Notes: generated from the sequence alone by a model not told the origin. A stretch of 14,398 bases of DNA from an uncultured Lachnospiraceae bacterium (GCA_910578115.1 CAJTPO010000070.1:1-14398); one strand, 5' to 3'; counted from the stretch's first letter, positions 7,904 to 14,360 are shown. Numbers and translations are program-made.

Positions 7904-8124
7904 TATCTCCACTTGTTTTCCCTATCTTACATAGTCTGCATAATTTTCTATATTTTCATTAATATCTCATCTATACATCCCATTTTAACGCCCATCTCAT
8001 AAAAAGTCACGTCCATTTTCAATCTGCACTCCATGATTCCGCTTCGCGGCATCTCAAATCCAAATACAGTCAAACATTCCTGATCGCGCAGGATAATCCA
8101 TTTTGATAAATATAAAATTAAATA
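7904..8124. other. Intergenic stretch with a candidate small minus-strand ORF
   Basis: No established gene is seen. On the minus strand a frame is open from about 8130 to the TAG at 7948-7950; from ATG 8050-8052 it would give 34 residues (containing MECRLKMDVTFYEMGVKMGC). No good ribosome site precedes it and it overlaps the left direct repeat (7985-8050). It may be a fragment or a chance frame. The left repeat also contains a short stem CCGC-TTC-GCGG (8039-8049). Confidence 0.35.
7985..8050. repeat. Left copy of an imperfect direct repeat bounding the ArsR/DUF2087 unit
   Basis: Bases 7985-8019 match 9149-9182 over about 30 of 36 aligned positions with a few one-base gaps; the core ACGTCCATTTT is identical. 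Both copies are then followed by CACTCCA and a short GC-rich stem-loop (here 8039-8049). In the same frame as the regulator gene the first bases read L-T-P-I-S-stop, against L-T-P-F-S-stop at the regulator's end. Confidence 0.75.
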
Positions 8125-8162
8125 TTGACACTTTAAAAAGAAAGTTGTAAAATCAATACAAC
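8125..8162 (+). promoter_or_regulatory. Promoter and likely ArsR operator of the two-gene unit
   Basis: TTGACA (8125-8130) and TAAAAT (8148-8153) are 17 bases apart. A perfect inverted repeat, GTTGTA (8144-8149) and TACAAC (8157-8162) separated by 7 bases, covers the -10 and the expected start point. ArsR-family repressors bind such interrupted palindromes at their own promoters, so autoregulation by the second gene is likely but inferred. Confidence 0.78.
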
Positions 8163-8198
8163 ATTAAGGTACAAAGATTGGAAAGTTGAGGTGATTCT

Positions 8199-8600
8199 AT
8201 GATCGAGCAAAAAATATCGAAATTAAACAGTTATTTTGACAGGGAAATTTCTTCATGCAAACAACGCAGCGAAACATTGCTGGCCGATGATCGAGCAGAC
8301 GAGGCGGCCCATGAAAAAATTAAAGCAAACGTCTACGATATTTTCCGCACAATACTTTCTGTTGCGGCTAAAACCGGCAAAGGTGACTCCGAATCAGTAA
8401 AGCGCTTTTTCCTTCTAAAAGTCCAGCAGATTCCTTCAAATTGGGAAGCTTCTTACGAGCAGGCCAAACTACATGATGACACGGTCAAAATGCAGATTGA
8501 ACGGGTCAAACTTGACACTATCGACAAGATCAAGGAGATGTTTACAGTTATTTGGGATGCATCCCCAGCGCAGAACGATTCAGAATGGAGGAAACAATGA
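8199..8600 (+). CDS. Small charged helical protein of unknown function, paired with the ArsR regulator
   Basis: 133 residues; I do not recognise the family. There is no signal peptide, membrane segment or metal-binding Cys/His cluster. The sequence is rich in Lys, Glu and Asp with long predicted helices, especially about 5-60 and 85-118, and a lone NWEASYEQAK segment near 79-88. This suggests a soluble cytoplasmic, possibly oligomeric protein. GAGGTGATT lies at good spacing before the ATG. Its stop overlaps the regulator's start (ATGA, 8597-8600), and both share one promoter, so they are probably made in fixed ratio. It could be a partner or modulator of the regulator, or the effector that the regulator controls. 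No toxin, antitoxin or enzyme motif is seen. Confidence 0.85.
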   Translation: MIEQKISKLNSYFDREISSCKQRSETLLADDRADEAAHEKIKANVYDIFRTILSVAAKTGKGDSESVKRFFLLKVQQIPSNWEASYEQAKLHDDTVKMQIERVKLDTIDKIKEMFTVIWDASPAQNDSEWRKQ

Positions 8601-9166
8601 CAGAGACAGATGCAATCCGCCTGTTTAAGTGCTTATCTGATAAATCTCGGTTGCAGATCTTAAAGTCACTTGCAATAGAGGATATGTATGTAGAACGACT
8701 GGCTGAAAGACTGGGCATTACAGCACCTACGGTGTCTTTTCATCTGAAAAAACTGGCAGATGCCGGAGCAGTTGTTTCCTACAAAAGTCAGTACTACACG
8801 ATGTACGCTCTCAAAAAAGATATTTTTAAAACAAGTATACTGGAAATCCTGCAGGAGAAGTCTGATGAAGCAGAAGTTCAGTCCCGTCGGGATGCAGCTT
8901 ACCGTCAGAAAGTGATTGACGCCTTCTTTGAATACGGTAAGCTGAAGACTATCCCTGCTCAGCAAAAAAAAGAACGCATCATTTTGGAAGTCATTGCTCA
9001 GGCATTTGAATATGACCGTATCTACTCCGAACGAGAGGTAAATATCATGATTGCGGATTTTCATGATGATTTCTGCACGATCCGCAGGGATATGATCGGC
9101 GAGCATCTTTTGGATCGTGATGCAAAAGGATACTGGCGTGTTAAGCCGTTAACGCCATTCTCTTAA
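8597..9166 (+). CDS. ArsR-family HTH regulator with C-terminal DUF2087 domain
   Basis: Predicted cytoplasmic transcription factor of 189 residues. The N-terminal winged helix-turn-helix covers about 1-80: AIRLFKCLSDKSRLQILKSL, then VERLAERLGITAPTVSFHLK as the recognition region, then a beta-wing ending YYTMYAL. The C-terminal part (about 120-183) matches the DUF2087 pattern by eye: KLKTIPAQQKKERIILEVIA, a YSEREVNIMIADFHDDFCTI stretch and a final LLDRDAKGYWRV. This architecture is known in Firmicutes ArsR-like proteins; the DUF2087 ligand is unknown. The usual ArsR metal motif (ELCVCDL-like) is absent, so metal sensing is unlikely. I chose ATG 8597 because GGAGGAAACA precedes it and it overlaps the previous stop by 4 bases. 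The last codons lie inside the right copy of a direct repeat. Confidence 0.92.
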   Translation: MTETDAIRLFKCLSDKSRLQILKSLAIEDMYVERLAERLGITAPTVSFHLKKLADAGAVVSYKSQYYTMYALKKDIFKTSILEILQEKSDEAEVQSRRDAAYRQKVIDAFFEYGKLKTIPAQQKKERIILEVIAQAFEYDRIYSEREVNIMIADFHDDFCTIRRDMIGEHLLDRDAKGYWRVKPLTPFS

Positions 9167-9209
9167 AAGACACGTCCATTTTTTCGCCACTCCAAAGCGC
9201 ATTGCGCTG
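9149..9209. repeat. Right copy of the direct repeat, overlapping the regulator's 3' end
   Basis: Bases 9149-9182 repeat 7985-8019. The copy begins in the last six codons of the regulator gene, crosses the stop and continues with CACTCCA and a stem AGCGC-ATT-GCGCT (9196-9208). The T-run is before, not after, the stem, so it is not a classical terminator. Confidence 0.75.
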
Positions 9210-9266
9210 CACTTGTTCAGTTTGTTGAATGAGGCTGCTGCAGGATTGCCCTGCAAGACAATGAAT

Positions 9267-9280
9267 ATGGCATATGCCAT
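9267..9280. repeat. Perfect 14-bp palindrome
   Basis: ATGGCATATGCCAT reads the same on both strands. It lies in the 150-bp gap between the regulator gene and the IS3 element. It could be a binding site or chance; no adjacent promoter clarifies it. Confidence 0.4.
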
Positions 9281-9392
9281 TCAATTATTTAACCGCAGCC
9301 TGTCAATTATCTTTGAGGTTGTATCATTTTAGTTGACACCTAATACACAGGGATTTGATGTATAATCAAAGAGAAATAAGGAGGCAACTAAA

Positions 9393-9732
9393 ATGGTAAA
9401 AAACAACGGAAATACGACATGGAATTCAAGATTCAGTCCGTAAAGCCGGCAAAGGAACTTGGCGGCGCAAAAGCGGCTTCTGAACTGGGCATCCCTGAAA
9501 ACACCATGTATGCATGGACGAAAGCGGCAAGGGAGGGACGGCTGGATGTTGGCTCCTGCCCGCACACGCCACAGTCGGCAATGAGTCCCGCAGAGGAATT
9601 GTCAATCCTGCGCAGACAGGTCAAAGAGCAGGAAAAGAAATACGCCGCCTGAAAGAAGAAAATGAATTTCTTGAGGAAGCAAGCGCTTTTTTCGCCGCCA
9701 GCCGTCGGAAGTCTGCAAAAGGCAGAGAATGA
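9393..9732 (+). pseudogene. IS3 OrfA (HTH DNA-binding subunit), two frameshifts
   Basis: OrfA binds the element ends. The ATG at 9393 has AAGGAGG at correct spacing, but the frame fails after three codons: the A-run at 9398-9403 has six A, and one more would give MVKKQRKYDMEF and join the rest. The helix-turn-helix (AKELGGAKAASELGIPENTM, then YAWTKAAREG) follows. A second lost A in the runs at 9633-9640 ends the frame as KKYAA-stop; restoring it gives KEQEKEIRRLKEENEFLEEA, the leucine zipper typical of IS3 OrfA, ending at 9732. The repaired protein would be about 113 residues. The end overlaps the OrfB start as ATGA. Confidence 0.88.
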
Positions 9733-10637
9733 TGTTTCCTGCCATAAAAACCGAGGACGGCGTGGTAAAGGGAAAAATTTCTTTCTACTGCCAGATGCTG
9801 AAAGTGACGCGGCAGGGATTTTATAAATATCTGACAGACAAAGACCGTTCGTGGAAATATCAGGATTTAGCCGATGCCATGCGGGCGATCGCATCAGAAG
9901 ATGAATGTAACGCTACTTATGGACGGATCCGCATGTATCAGGCGCTTCTCTTAAAACAACCGGAAGGCATCCGTATTCCCAGCCAGAGGACGGTTTACTG
10001 CGTCATGGAGAAAATCGGACTCATCCACCTTCCGAAACGCAAACCCAACGGAATTACTAAAGCCGATCGTGAGACGCGAAAATCCGACGATCTGCTGAAA
10101 CGGGATTTTTCATCCAAAGAGCCGTTAAAAAAATGCGTTACAGATATAACTGAAATCAGCGCAAAAGACGGAAAGCTGTATGTATCCGCCATATTTGACT
10201 GTTTTGATGCTGCAGTCCTGGGACTGGCAATGGATACCAGCATGAAAGCGGCATTATGTGAGCGGACGCCTGACAACGCCGTCCACGCCTGTCCAGCGCT
10301 TAGAGGAGCCGTTATCCACTCTGACCGCGGAACACAGTACACCAGCGAACCTATCGCAGGGCAGTTGCAAAATACGGCATTCTTCAAAGTATGAACAGCG
10401 CCGGGGGACGCTGCCATGACAACGCACGATGCGAGAGCATGTGGGCGCGAATGAAAGAGGAACTCCTCTATGGGAGGCATCCTGCAAAGAAAATGACAGT
10501 GGAGGAAGTGAAAACCCCTCATCTTTAGATATTTCATCGGATATTGGAACAACAGGAGGATATGCTCCGCCAATAGGGGGCTCCCTCCTATGGTCAAACG
10601 ACAGAGATACTATGAATCTCTGGATGCTGCCGCTTAG
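9729..10637 (+). pseudogene. IS3 OrfB transposase (DDE integrase), two frameshifts
   Basis: OrfB supplies catalysis. The first 221 codons are intact: an HTH_21-like segment (GKISFYCQMLKVTRQGFYKY), then the rve core with the first Asp in CVTDITEISAKDGKLYVSAI and the second in VIHSDRGTQYTS. Then CAAAAT (A-run 10369-10372) lacks one A, sending the frame to an early stop at 10392-10394. With it restored the protein continues KYGILQSMNSAGGRCHDNAR and CESMWARMKEELLYG, carrying the catalytic Glu. A further C in the run 10515-10518 causes another stop. Skipping it restores TLIFRYFIGYWNNRR and an end at 10637. The intact ancestor would be about 302 residues. Confidence 0.88.
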
Positions 10638-10679
10638 GCATTGATAGCCTTGTAAAAAAAGTGTCAACCAATATTGACA

Positions 10680-10914
10680 ATATCAAATCAAGGCTTTCTA
10701 TAATGACATTGCGCCTTTTGACAATGTCATGCACTTTTGGAATACGCTTTTTTGCAAGTTCAATGATATTTTTGATCGCCTCCCTCTCATGTTTATATCC
10801 ATTCCTTTCGCTCCGCTCAAGGCACAAAACGCCATGAAAAGGGTTTTCGTGCCAAGCATTTTGTGTTATAGTTAATCTAATAATTAGGCATCCCGGTATC
10901 AATGGCTGATGCAC
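10680..10914 (-). pseudogene. Truncated minus-strand reading frame cut by the IS3 right end
   Basis: A minus-strand frame (about 78 codons outside the IS) contains a protein-like stretch, NGYKHEREAIKNIIELAKKR followed by IPKVHDIVKRRNVIIESLDL, and then runs into the IS end at 10679. It has no good start: the first ATG (10912-10914) lacks a ribosome site. It looks like an internal or C-terminal fragment of a lysine-rich helical protein. On the other side of the IS, minus-strand codons 9281-9319 (TSKIIDRLRLNN-stop) could be its original tail, but with no target duplication this join is speculative. The family is not recognised. Confidence 0.4.
10821..10853. repeat. Imperfect hairpin with 10-bp stem
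   Basis: GGCACAAAAC (10821-10830) pairs with GTTTTCGTGCC (10843-10853) with one bulged C. There is no T-run, so it is not a terminator. It sits inside the truncated minus-strand frame, about 80 bases before the plus-strand leader ORF. Confidence 0.45.
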
Positions 10915-10933
10915 CCACCCGTTAAGTATTGAT

Positions 10934-11026
10934 ATGCAGGTGGCCTCTTTTCAAAGGTGGGAATACCGTAGAATAGGTTCACTATGTGAGCCTGTTTTTT
11001 GTGTCTTATTGCCAATTTTGGCTTAA
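10934..11026 (+). CDS. Candidate 30-residue leader peptide of an orphan attenuator
   Basis: ATG 10934 opens a 30-codon frame (MQVASFQRWEYRRIGSLCEP, then VFCVLLPILA). The intrinsic terminator at 10975-11000 lies inside it, so a ribosome stalled or slowed on the first 10-15 codons would change terminator folding. Upstream, TATCAAT (10897-10903) and ATTGATA (10928-10934) form another inverted repeat, and CACCCACCC can pair with GGTGGG further down. This is the layout of leaders of antibiotic-resistance genes such as ribosomal protection or ABC-F genes. No such gene follows: the next gene lies on the opposite strand. The ribosome site is weak, so translation is uncertain. I do not recognise the exact leader. 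Confidence 0.35.
   Translation: MQVASFQRWEYRRIGSLCEPVFCVLLPILA
10975..11000 (+). terminator. Intrinsic terminator or attenuator
   Basis: AGGTTCAC (10975-10982) and GTGAGCCT (10986-10993) form an 8-bp stem with one G-T pair and a TAT loop. A G and six T (10995-11000) follow. It points to the right although no complete plus-strand gene ends before it, which suggests attenuation or a leftover leader. Confidence 0.75.
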
Positions 11027-11054
11027 TTTACTATTTTTCAACCTTACCCCTCCC

Positions 11055-11497
11055 CTATTTATCTTCATTATCTTTGTCGCTTTTGTCTTGTATGTCTAAG
11101 CTATAGTTAGCCCGTCCAAGTGCCGTGCATCCATTAAATTCCGACTGTACCACCCAGTATGTCATAGCCCCTGCAAGCAAAGGCTCTACTGTTTTACCGG
11201 AAATCCAATCCACATTATTATATTCTTTTTTTATTTCTCTTATTGCCGACGCTGAACTGTTGCAACGGTTATACACAAACACATTGAATAACTCCTTGCA
11301 CATGCAGACGCCGATTTCCTCTATCAATTTTATCAGCTTGTCCGGCTTATCCCTGCACGCTTCATAATAAGAAACAACGCCATAATCCAAATCATTTATG
11401 ACTATCGTATCAGACCACCCTTAGGGCTGTATACCTCATACCCAATGAGCCTGTTGCCAAGATACATTCCGTCAACTAAATACATTTTCATACACAT
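11055..11497 (-). pseudogene. Frameshifted gene of unknown function (about 147 residues if repaired)
   Basis: ATG 11495-11497, preceded by AAGGAGAAAG at good spacing, opens MCMKMYLVDGMYLGNRLIGY then EVYSPKGGLIR and stops. In the next frame the protein resumes at once (SDTIVINDLDYGVVSYYEAC) and runs to the TAG at 11055-11057 with KLIKLIEEIGVCMCKELFNV, a YNNVDWISGKTVEPLLAGAM stretch and an acidic Asp/Lys/Glu tail. A single missing base around 11409-11424, for example one G of the coding-strand GGGTGG, explains both halves. Without repair the long part has no start with a ribosome site. There is no signal peptide or membrane helix, and I do not recognise the family. Such small genes are frequent in integrative elements, which fits the surrounding mobile DNA. 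Either real decay or a sequencing error is possible. Confidence 0.6.
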
Positions 11498-12012
11498 AAT
11501 CTTTCTCCTTCCGTGCCCTGCACTAACCATTTATTTATCTTACACATATATACTAACGCTGAAACATCTATGTGCATAGACGTGATAGTGCAAGGAAATG
11601 AACCATTATGTAACACATATTTTTAGGGAGATTGACGCTCATATGATGATTTATACATATCCGTCACCTTGTTAATACTCCTATTCTCCATGCTGTCCTG
11701 TATCAATATTTATTGCATATCTCAAATAAACTTAAAATTTTATTTCCTGCTCTCCTGATTTTTCTATACTGATTAACTCAACTTATTATGCTGTTTCGTA
11801 TATTTTCTTCTGTTTAAAATTTCCCTCGCTTTCATCTACACTTCACTTACTAAGGAAATATTGCTGGCAGTTTTTCCCCACTGCATGGATCGATGTAGAC
11901 ATATTTTTACCCTACTGCATACGAAGTGAAATTTCCCACCAGATTTTTTTACCACGTCTAAACGCTTTTCATGCTTTAAACAAATCCCTTTTTACGGTAT
12001 GAACTGGCACGC
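11498..12012. other. AT-rich stretch without a convincing gene
   Basis: About 515 bases, very AT-rich, with many stops in all frames. The only small ORF noted is on the minus strand, 11843-11902 (19 residues, MSTSIHAVGKNCQQYFLSK) with a marginal AGGG before it; it may be chance. No tRNA, terminator or CRISPR-like array is visible. It is probably a non-coding remnant of the mobile region interrupted by the ISAs1 element at its right end. Confidence 0.5.
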
Positions 12013-12022
12013 CAGTATCTCC
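12013..12022. repeat. Target-site duplication, left copy
   Basis: CAGTATCTCC directly abuts the left end of the ISAs1 element and is repeated exactly at its right end (14242-14251). Ten bases is in the normal range for this family. Confidence 0.95.
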
Positions 12023-12072
12023 CAGGGTTGTTTCATGAAGAATAAAAGAAAATAATAAATACGGCATTTTAA

Positions 12073-12120
12073 CGAGGGTTATGGAAGCTATACACATTTT
12101 CCATACCCCTCGACTTTTTT
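12073..12120 (+). terminator. Intrinsic terminator just inside the left end of the ISAs1 element
   Basis: CGAGGGTTATGGAA (12073-12086) pairs with TTCCATACCCCTCG (12099-12112), 13 of 14 positions, and is followed by AC and six T (12115-12120). It lies before the element's own promoter, so it should block transcription entering from outside and limit transposase synthesis. Confidence 0.85.
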
Positions 12121-12138
12121 GTCCTGTAGAGGTATAAT
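12110..12138 (+). promoter_or_regulatory. Promoter of the ISAs1 genes
   Basis: TATAAT (12133-12138) lies 17 bases after TCGACT (12110-12115), a weak -35 that overlaps the terminator's stem and T-run. Just downstream TAGTATA and TATACTA form a 7-bp inverted repeat that could be a regulatory site. Confidence 0.6.
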
Positions 12139-12185
12139 GTCTATATAGTATAGGTATATACTACCCATACAGAAAGGAGGATATT

Positions 12186-12767
12186 ATGCCAGTGACAGAA
12201 AAGAAATATCCGGATTGGGTGCAGGAGCAGCGTGTACGGGGAACCACGGTAAAAAAGAAAGGGGACACTTACTATCTTTATAAGAGGACATCCAGGCGTG
12301 TCCCCGGGAAGAAATACCCACAGCCAGTAGATACTTATATCGGTGTCATCACGCCGGAAGGGGTCATAAAAAGCGAAAAGAGAAAAATATCCCTTAGCGG
12401 GATCGAGGTGAGGGAATACGGGTTTTCCAAAGCAGTATGGCAGCTCTGCCCGGAAGGATGGAAAAAGCCCCTGGGAAACGATTGGGAGGATGTCCTTTCC
12501 ATCATCCTGTGGAAGTGGTCGCCGGAAACCTACCTCGCGAAAGAAAGGACGCTGAAACCGGAACAGGATTTCCACTATCAGTTTAATGCCCAGGCCTCAT
12601 CCCTGAGCAGGCGTATGTATAAAGAACATGGAGCCGGGCTGCAGGAACTGCAGGCGCTGAAAAGCATTTACCTGCTTTACATGGAAAAAGAAAGGGCGGT
12701 ATCAAAGATAAATCAGGAACAGGAACAGCTGCTGGAAAAAACGGGGGTGGATCTTTCCCTGTGCTGA
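12186..12767 (+). CDS. Accessory protein of the ISAs1 element, function unknown
   Basis: 193 residues, starting at an ATG with an ideal AGGAGG 7 bases upstream. The N-terminal part (about 12-62) is basic and predicted beta-rich: QRVRGTTVKKKGDTYYLYKR, then a PVDTYIGVITPEGVI strand pair, resembling N-terminal segments of IS1634/IS4-type transposases. The middle has a Trp-rich stretch (WQLCPEGWKKPL, then WEDVLSIILWKW). The C-terminus is helical and charged. There is no catalytic motif. It is encoded inside the element, upstream of the transposase and in a different frame. The transposase frame is open back to 12712, overlapping this gene's last 56 bases. A role in end binding, target choice or transposition control is inference. 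Confidence 0.85.
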   Translation: MPVTEKKYPDWVQEQRVRGTTVKKKGDTYYLYKRTSRRVPGKKYPQPVDTYIGVITPEGVIKSEKRKISLSGIEVREYGFSKAVWQLCPEGWKKPLGNDWEDVLSIILWKWSPETYLAKERTLKPEQDFHYQFNAQASSLSRRMYKEHGAGLQELQALKSIYLLYMEKERAVSKINQEQEQLLEKTGVDLSLC

Positions 12768-12801
12768 AAACAGGTTCCAGACAAAACCGCTCCTGGAATA
12801 C

Positions 12802-14052
12802 ATGAAAGCGGTGCCGGACCCCAGATGCGGCCGGGAGACAAAACATGACCATGGGGAAGTGCTGGTATGCCTTGTGGCCGGTTTCCTTGCGGGGAAGACA
12901 ACGATACGCAGGAGCCTCAGATGGTGTAAAAACCATTTGGAAGAATTGCGGGGGCACCTTCCATTAAAGAACGGCATCGCCTCCCCGTCCACAGCGTGCC
13001 GGCTCCTGTCAGGGATAGATGAGGAACTGTTTGCGCTGGAATTTATGGAATGGATTGGGGAGATCGTGAGCACGAAAGGGGTCCATCTTGCGGTGGATGG
13101 GAAAGCGCTGCGGGCCGCAATGGAGAAAGTGAAAGATTTCCGGGCACCAATGGTTCTGAATGCAGTCGATGCGGTAACGGGGGTGGTAGTGGCACAGATG
13201 CCCATAAAAAATAAAGACTGCGAGATCAAAGCGATACCGGAACTGTTGAAACTGCTTGATATAAAGGGGAGCACCGTCACGACGGATGCGGTGGGGACCC
13301 AGACGCGGACCATGGAGCAGATCCTTTCCCAGGAGGGGCATTTTGTACTGATGGTCAAAAAGAACCAGCCGCAGTCCTATGAGGAGATCCTGAAATATTT
13401 CGGTGAAATGTCAGATGACCATAAAAAAATGGAGAAGGACAGGGACTACAGGCCAAGATACCCCCAGATGCAGGAAAAATATGAAGAGACCAGCCAAAAG
13501 GAACGGAACCGTGACCGACAGGAGTACCGGTGGTACAGCGTATGCACAGAATGCAGCCTTCTGACAAAAACACAGAAAGAATGGCCGTTTGTAAAAACAG
13601 TAGGACTGGCCAGACAGATACGGATACCGGTAGAAAGGGACGCGCAGGGAAACGACATCACACCGGATATAAAAACTTTTCTGGAAAAGGGCTCCAGGCG
13701 GAGGCCCAAACCTGCCCGGGACGAAGAAATCGGAAAGGATATCCAGAAAACAGGAATGATCTCAGACATGGAACTGAGCGCGGAAGAAACAGGCCGGATA
13801 AAAAAGGGACACTGGGCAGTTGAAAACCGTCTGCACCATGTGCTGGATGATACCTTCCGTGAAGACAGGTCACCGGCAAAAAGATCAAAGCACAATCTGG
13901 CGCTGATCAGGAAGTTCGCCTATAACATCCTGCGGATAGCCATACTGTCTGGCGACTGTGCGGAAATCATGACAGAAGCCATGGATGATTTCAGCGATGA
14001 CCCTTCTTTGAGAAAGAAATATGTCTTCAGCGGAATAGCCAGTTTTTATTGA
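12802..14052 (+). CDS. ISAs1-family DDE transposase
   Basis: 416 residues from ATG 12802. It cuts and joins the element ends. The N-terminal domain has the family start, MKAVPDPRCGRETKH, then GIASPSTACRLLSGID. The catalytic core shows Asp99 in HLAVDGKALR, Asp162 in TVTTDAVGTQ, and Glu341 in KKGHWAVENRLHHVLDDTFR, the hallmark of ISAs1/H-repeat transposases. The true start is uncertain: ATG 12802 has no ribosome site, and the frame reads family-like residues upstream (RFQTKPLLEY) and is open back to 12712 without ATG, GTG or TTG. Translation might start at a non-standard codon or arise by a +1 shift from the accessory gene. The DDE residues and the ends are intact, so it may be active. Confidence 0.94.
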   Translation: MKAVPDPRCGRETKHDHGEVLVCLVAGFLAGKTTIRRSLRWCKNHLEELRGHLPLKNGIASPSTACRLLSGIDEELFALEFMEWIGEIVSTKGVHLAVDGKALRAAMEKVKDFRAPMVLNAVDAVTGVVVAQMPIKNKDCEIKAIPELLKLLDIKGSTVTTDAVGTQTRTMEQILSQEGHFVLMVKKNQPQSYEEILKYFGEMSDDHKKMEKDRDYRPRYPQMQEKYEETSQKERNRDRQEYRWYSVCTECSLLTKTQKEWPFVKTVGLARQIRIPVERDAQGNDITPDIKTFLEKGSRRRPKPARDEEIGKDIQKTGMISDMELSAEETGRIKKGHWAVENRLHHVLDDTFREDRSPAKRSKHNLALIRKFAYNILRIAILSGDCAEIMTEAMDDFSDDPSLRKKYVFSGIASFY

Positions 14053-14241
14053 TAAAATAAGTATACAGGGTTTGAAAAAAGGTGTAAATAAGACAGAGGG
14101 GATATTTTGCGCTTTTTTACCGAATGTGAGCAGCTGATAGGGAAGAAAGATTGTGAGAGCGTTCATTAGACGGGATTTTGGCTGGCTCAATAGCGGGGTT
14201 ATAATAAAAAATAATTTTGGACGCTTCATGAAACAACCCTG

Positions 14242-14251
14242 CAGTATCTCC
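14242..14251. repeat. Target-site duplication, right copy
   Basis: CAGTATCTCC exactly repeats 12013-12022. Before insertion the site read straight from 12012 into 14242. Confidence 0.95.
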
Positions 14252-14260
14252 ATTTTTTAA

Positions 14261-14289
14261 TTGAGAAATATATGTATTCGTGTTATAAT
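14261..14289 (+). promoter_or_regulatory. Promoter of the small toxin-like gene
   Basis: TTGAGA (14261-14266) and TATAAT (14284-14289) are separated by 17 bases. The start would be near 14296, giving a leader of about 73 nt. The ISAs1 right end lies only 19 bases upstream of the -35, so the core promoter is intact but any upstream control site has been displaced. Confidence 0.85.
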
Positions 14290-14337
14290 TGGATTGTGTA
14301 ATTGAAAAGGAAGCAGGATGCGGTTTTCTGATAGATG

Positions 14338-14360
14338 CCCTCTAGTCTTACGAAAGAGGG
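14338..14360 (+). promoter_or_regulatory. Hairpin sequestering the ribosome site of the toxin-like gene
   Basis: CCCTCT (14338-14343) is the exact complement of AGAGGG (14355-14360), the only Shine-Dalgarno-like sequence before ATG 14369, with an 11-base loop. Type I toxin mRNAs typically hide their ribosome site this way. Confidence 0.65.

Larger units (their letters stand above)
9320..10679 (+). mobile_element. Degenerate IS3-family insertion sequence (about 1360 bp)
   Basis: Two overlapping genes, an HTH/leucine-zipper OrfA and a DDE OrfB, define IS3 family. Proposed ends start with TGT: left 9320-9339 and right 10661-10679 share GTTGACAC at 11-12 bases from the tip, with partial matches outside it. 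No target duplication is visible (GAGGT on the left, ATATC on the right), so the outer boundaries are approximate or the flanks have rearranged. Four single-base indels break its two genes, so it should not transpose by itself. Confidence 0.85.
12023..14241 (+). mobile_element. Apparently intact ISAs1-family insertion sequence with accessory gene (2219 bp)
   Basis: The termini are perfect 18-bp inverted repeats, CAGGGTTGTTTCATGAAG at 12023-12040 and its complement at 14224-14241, beginning CAGGG as in ISAs1 (H-repeat) elements. A perfect 10-bp target duplication flanks it, so insertion is probably recent and precise. Inside are a protective terminator, a promoter, an accessory gene and a DDE transposase gene. 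ISAs1 elements are usually 1.2-1.5 kb with one gene, so this one is large. Confidence 0.95.

Noticed and set aside
9333..9366. TTGACA (9333) and TATAAT (9361) considered as an internal IS3 promoter
   Set aside because: The spacing is 22 bases, too long for a standard promoter. The TATAAT may be a -10 with another -35, or pair with the right-end TTGACA in a circle junction, but this cannot be shown here.
10703..10730. 9-bp perfect inverted repeat ATGACATTG/CAATGTCAT considered as a terminator
   Set aside because: It has no T-run on either strand and lies within the truncated minus-strand frame; kept only as a possible chance hairpin.
11843..11902. 19-codon minus-strand ORF as a real gene
   Set aside because: It is short, has a marginal ribosome site and no promoter; noted in the intergenic entry only.
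13446..13895. Long minus-strand frames within the transposase gene
   Set aside because: They are antisense to a transposase with conserved DDE motifs and have no start signals.
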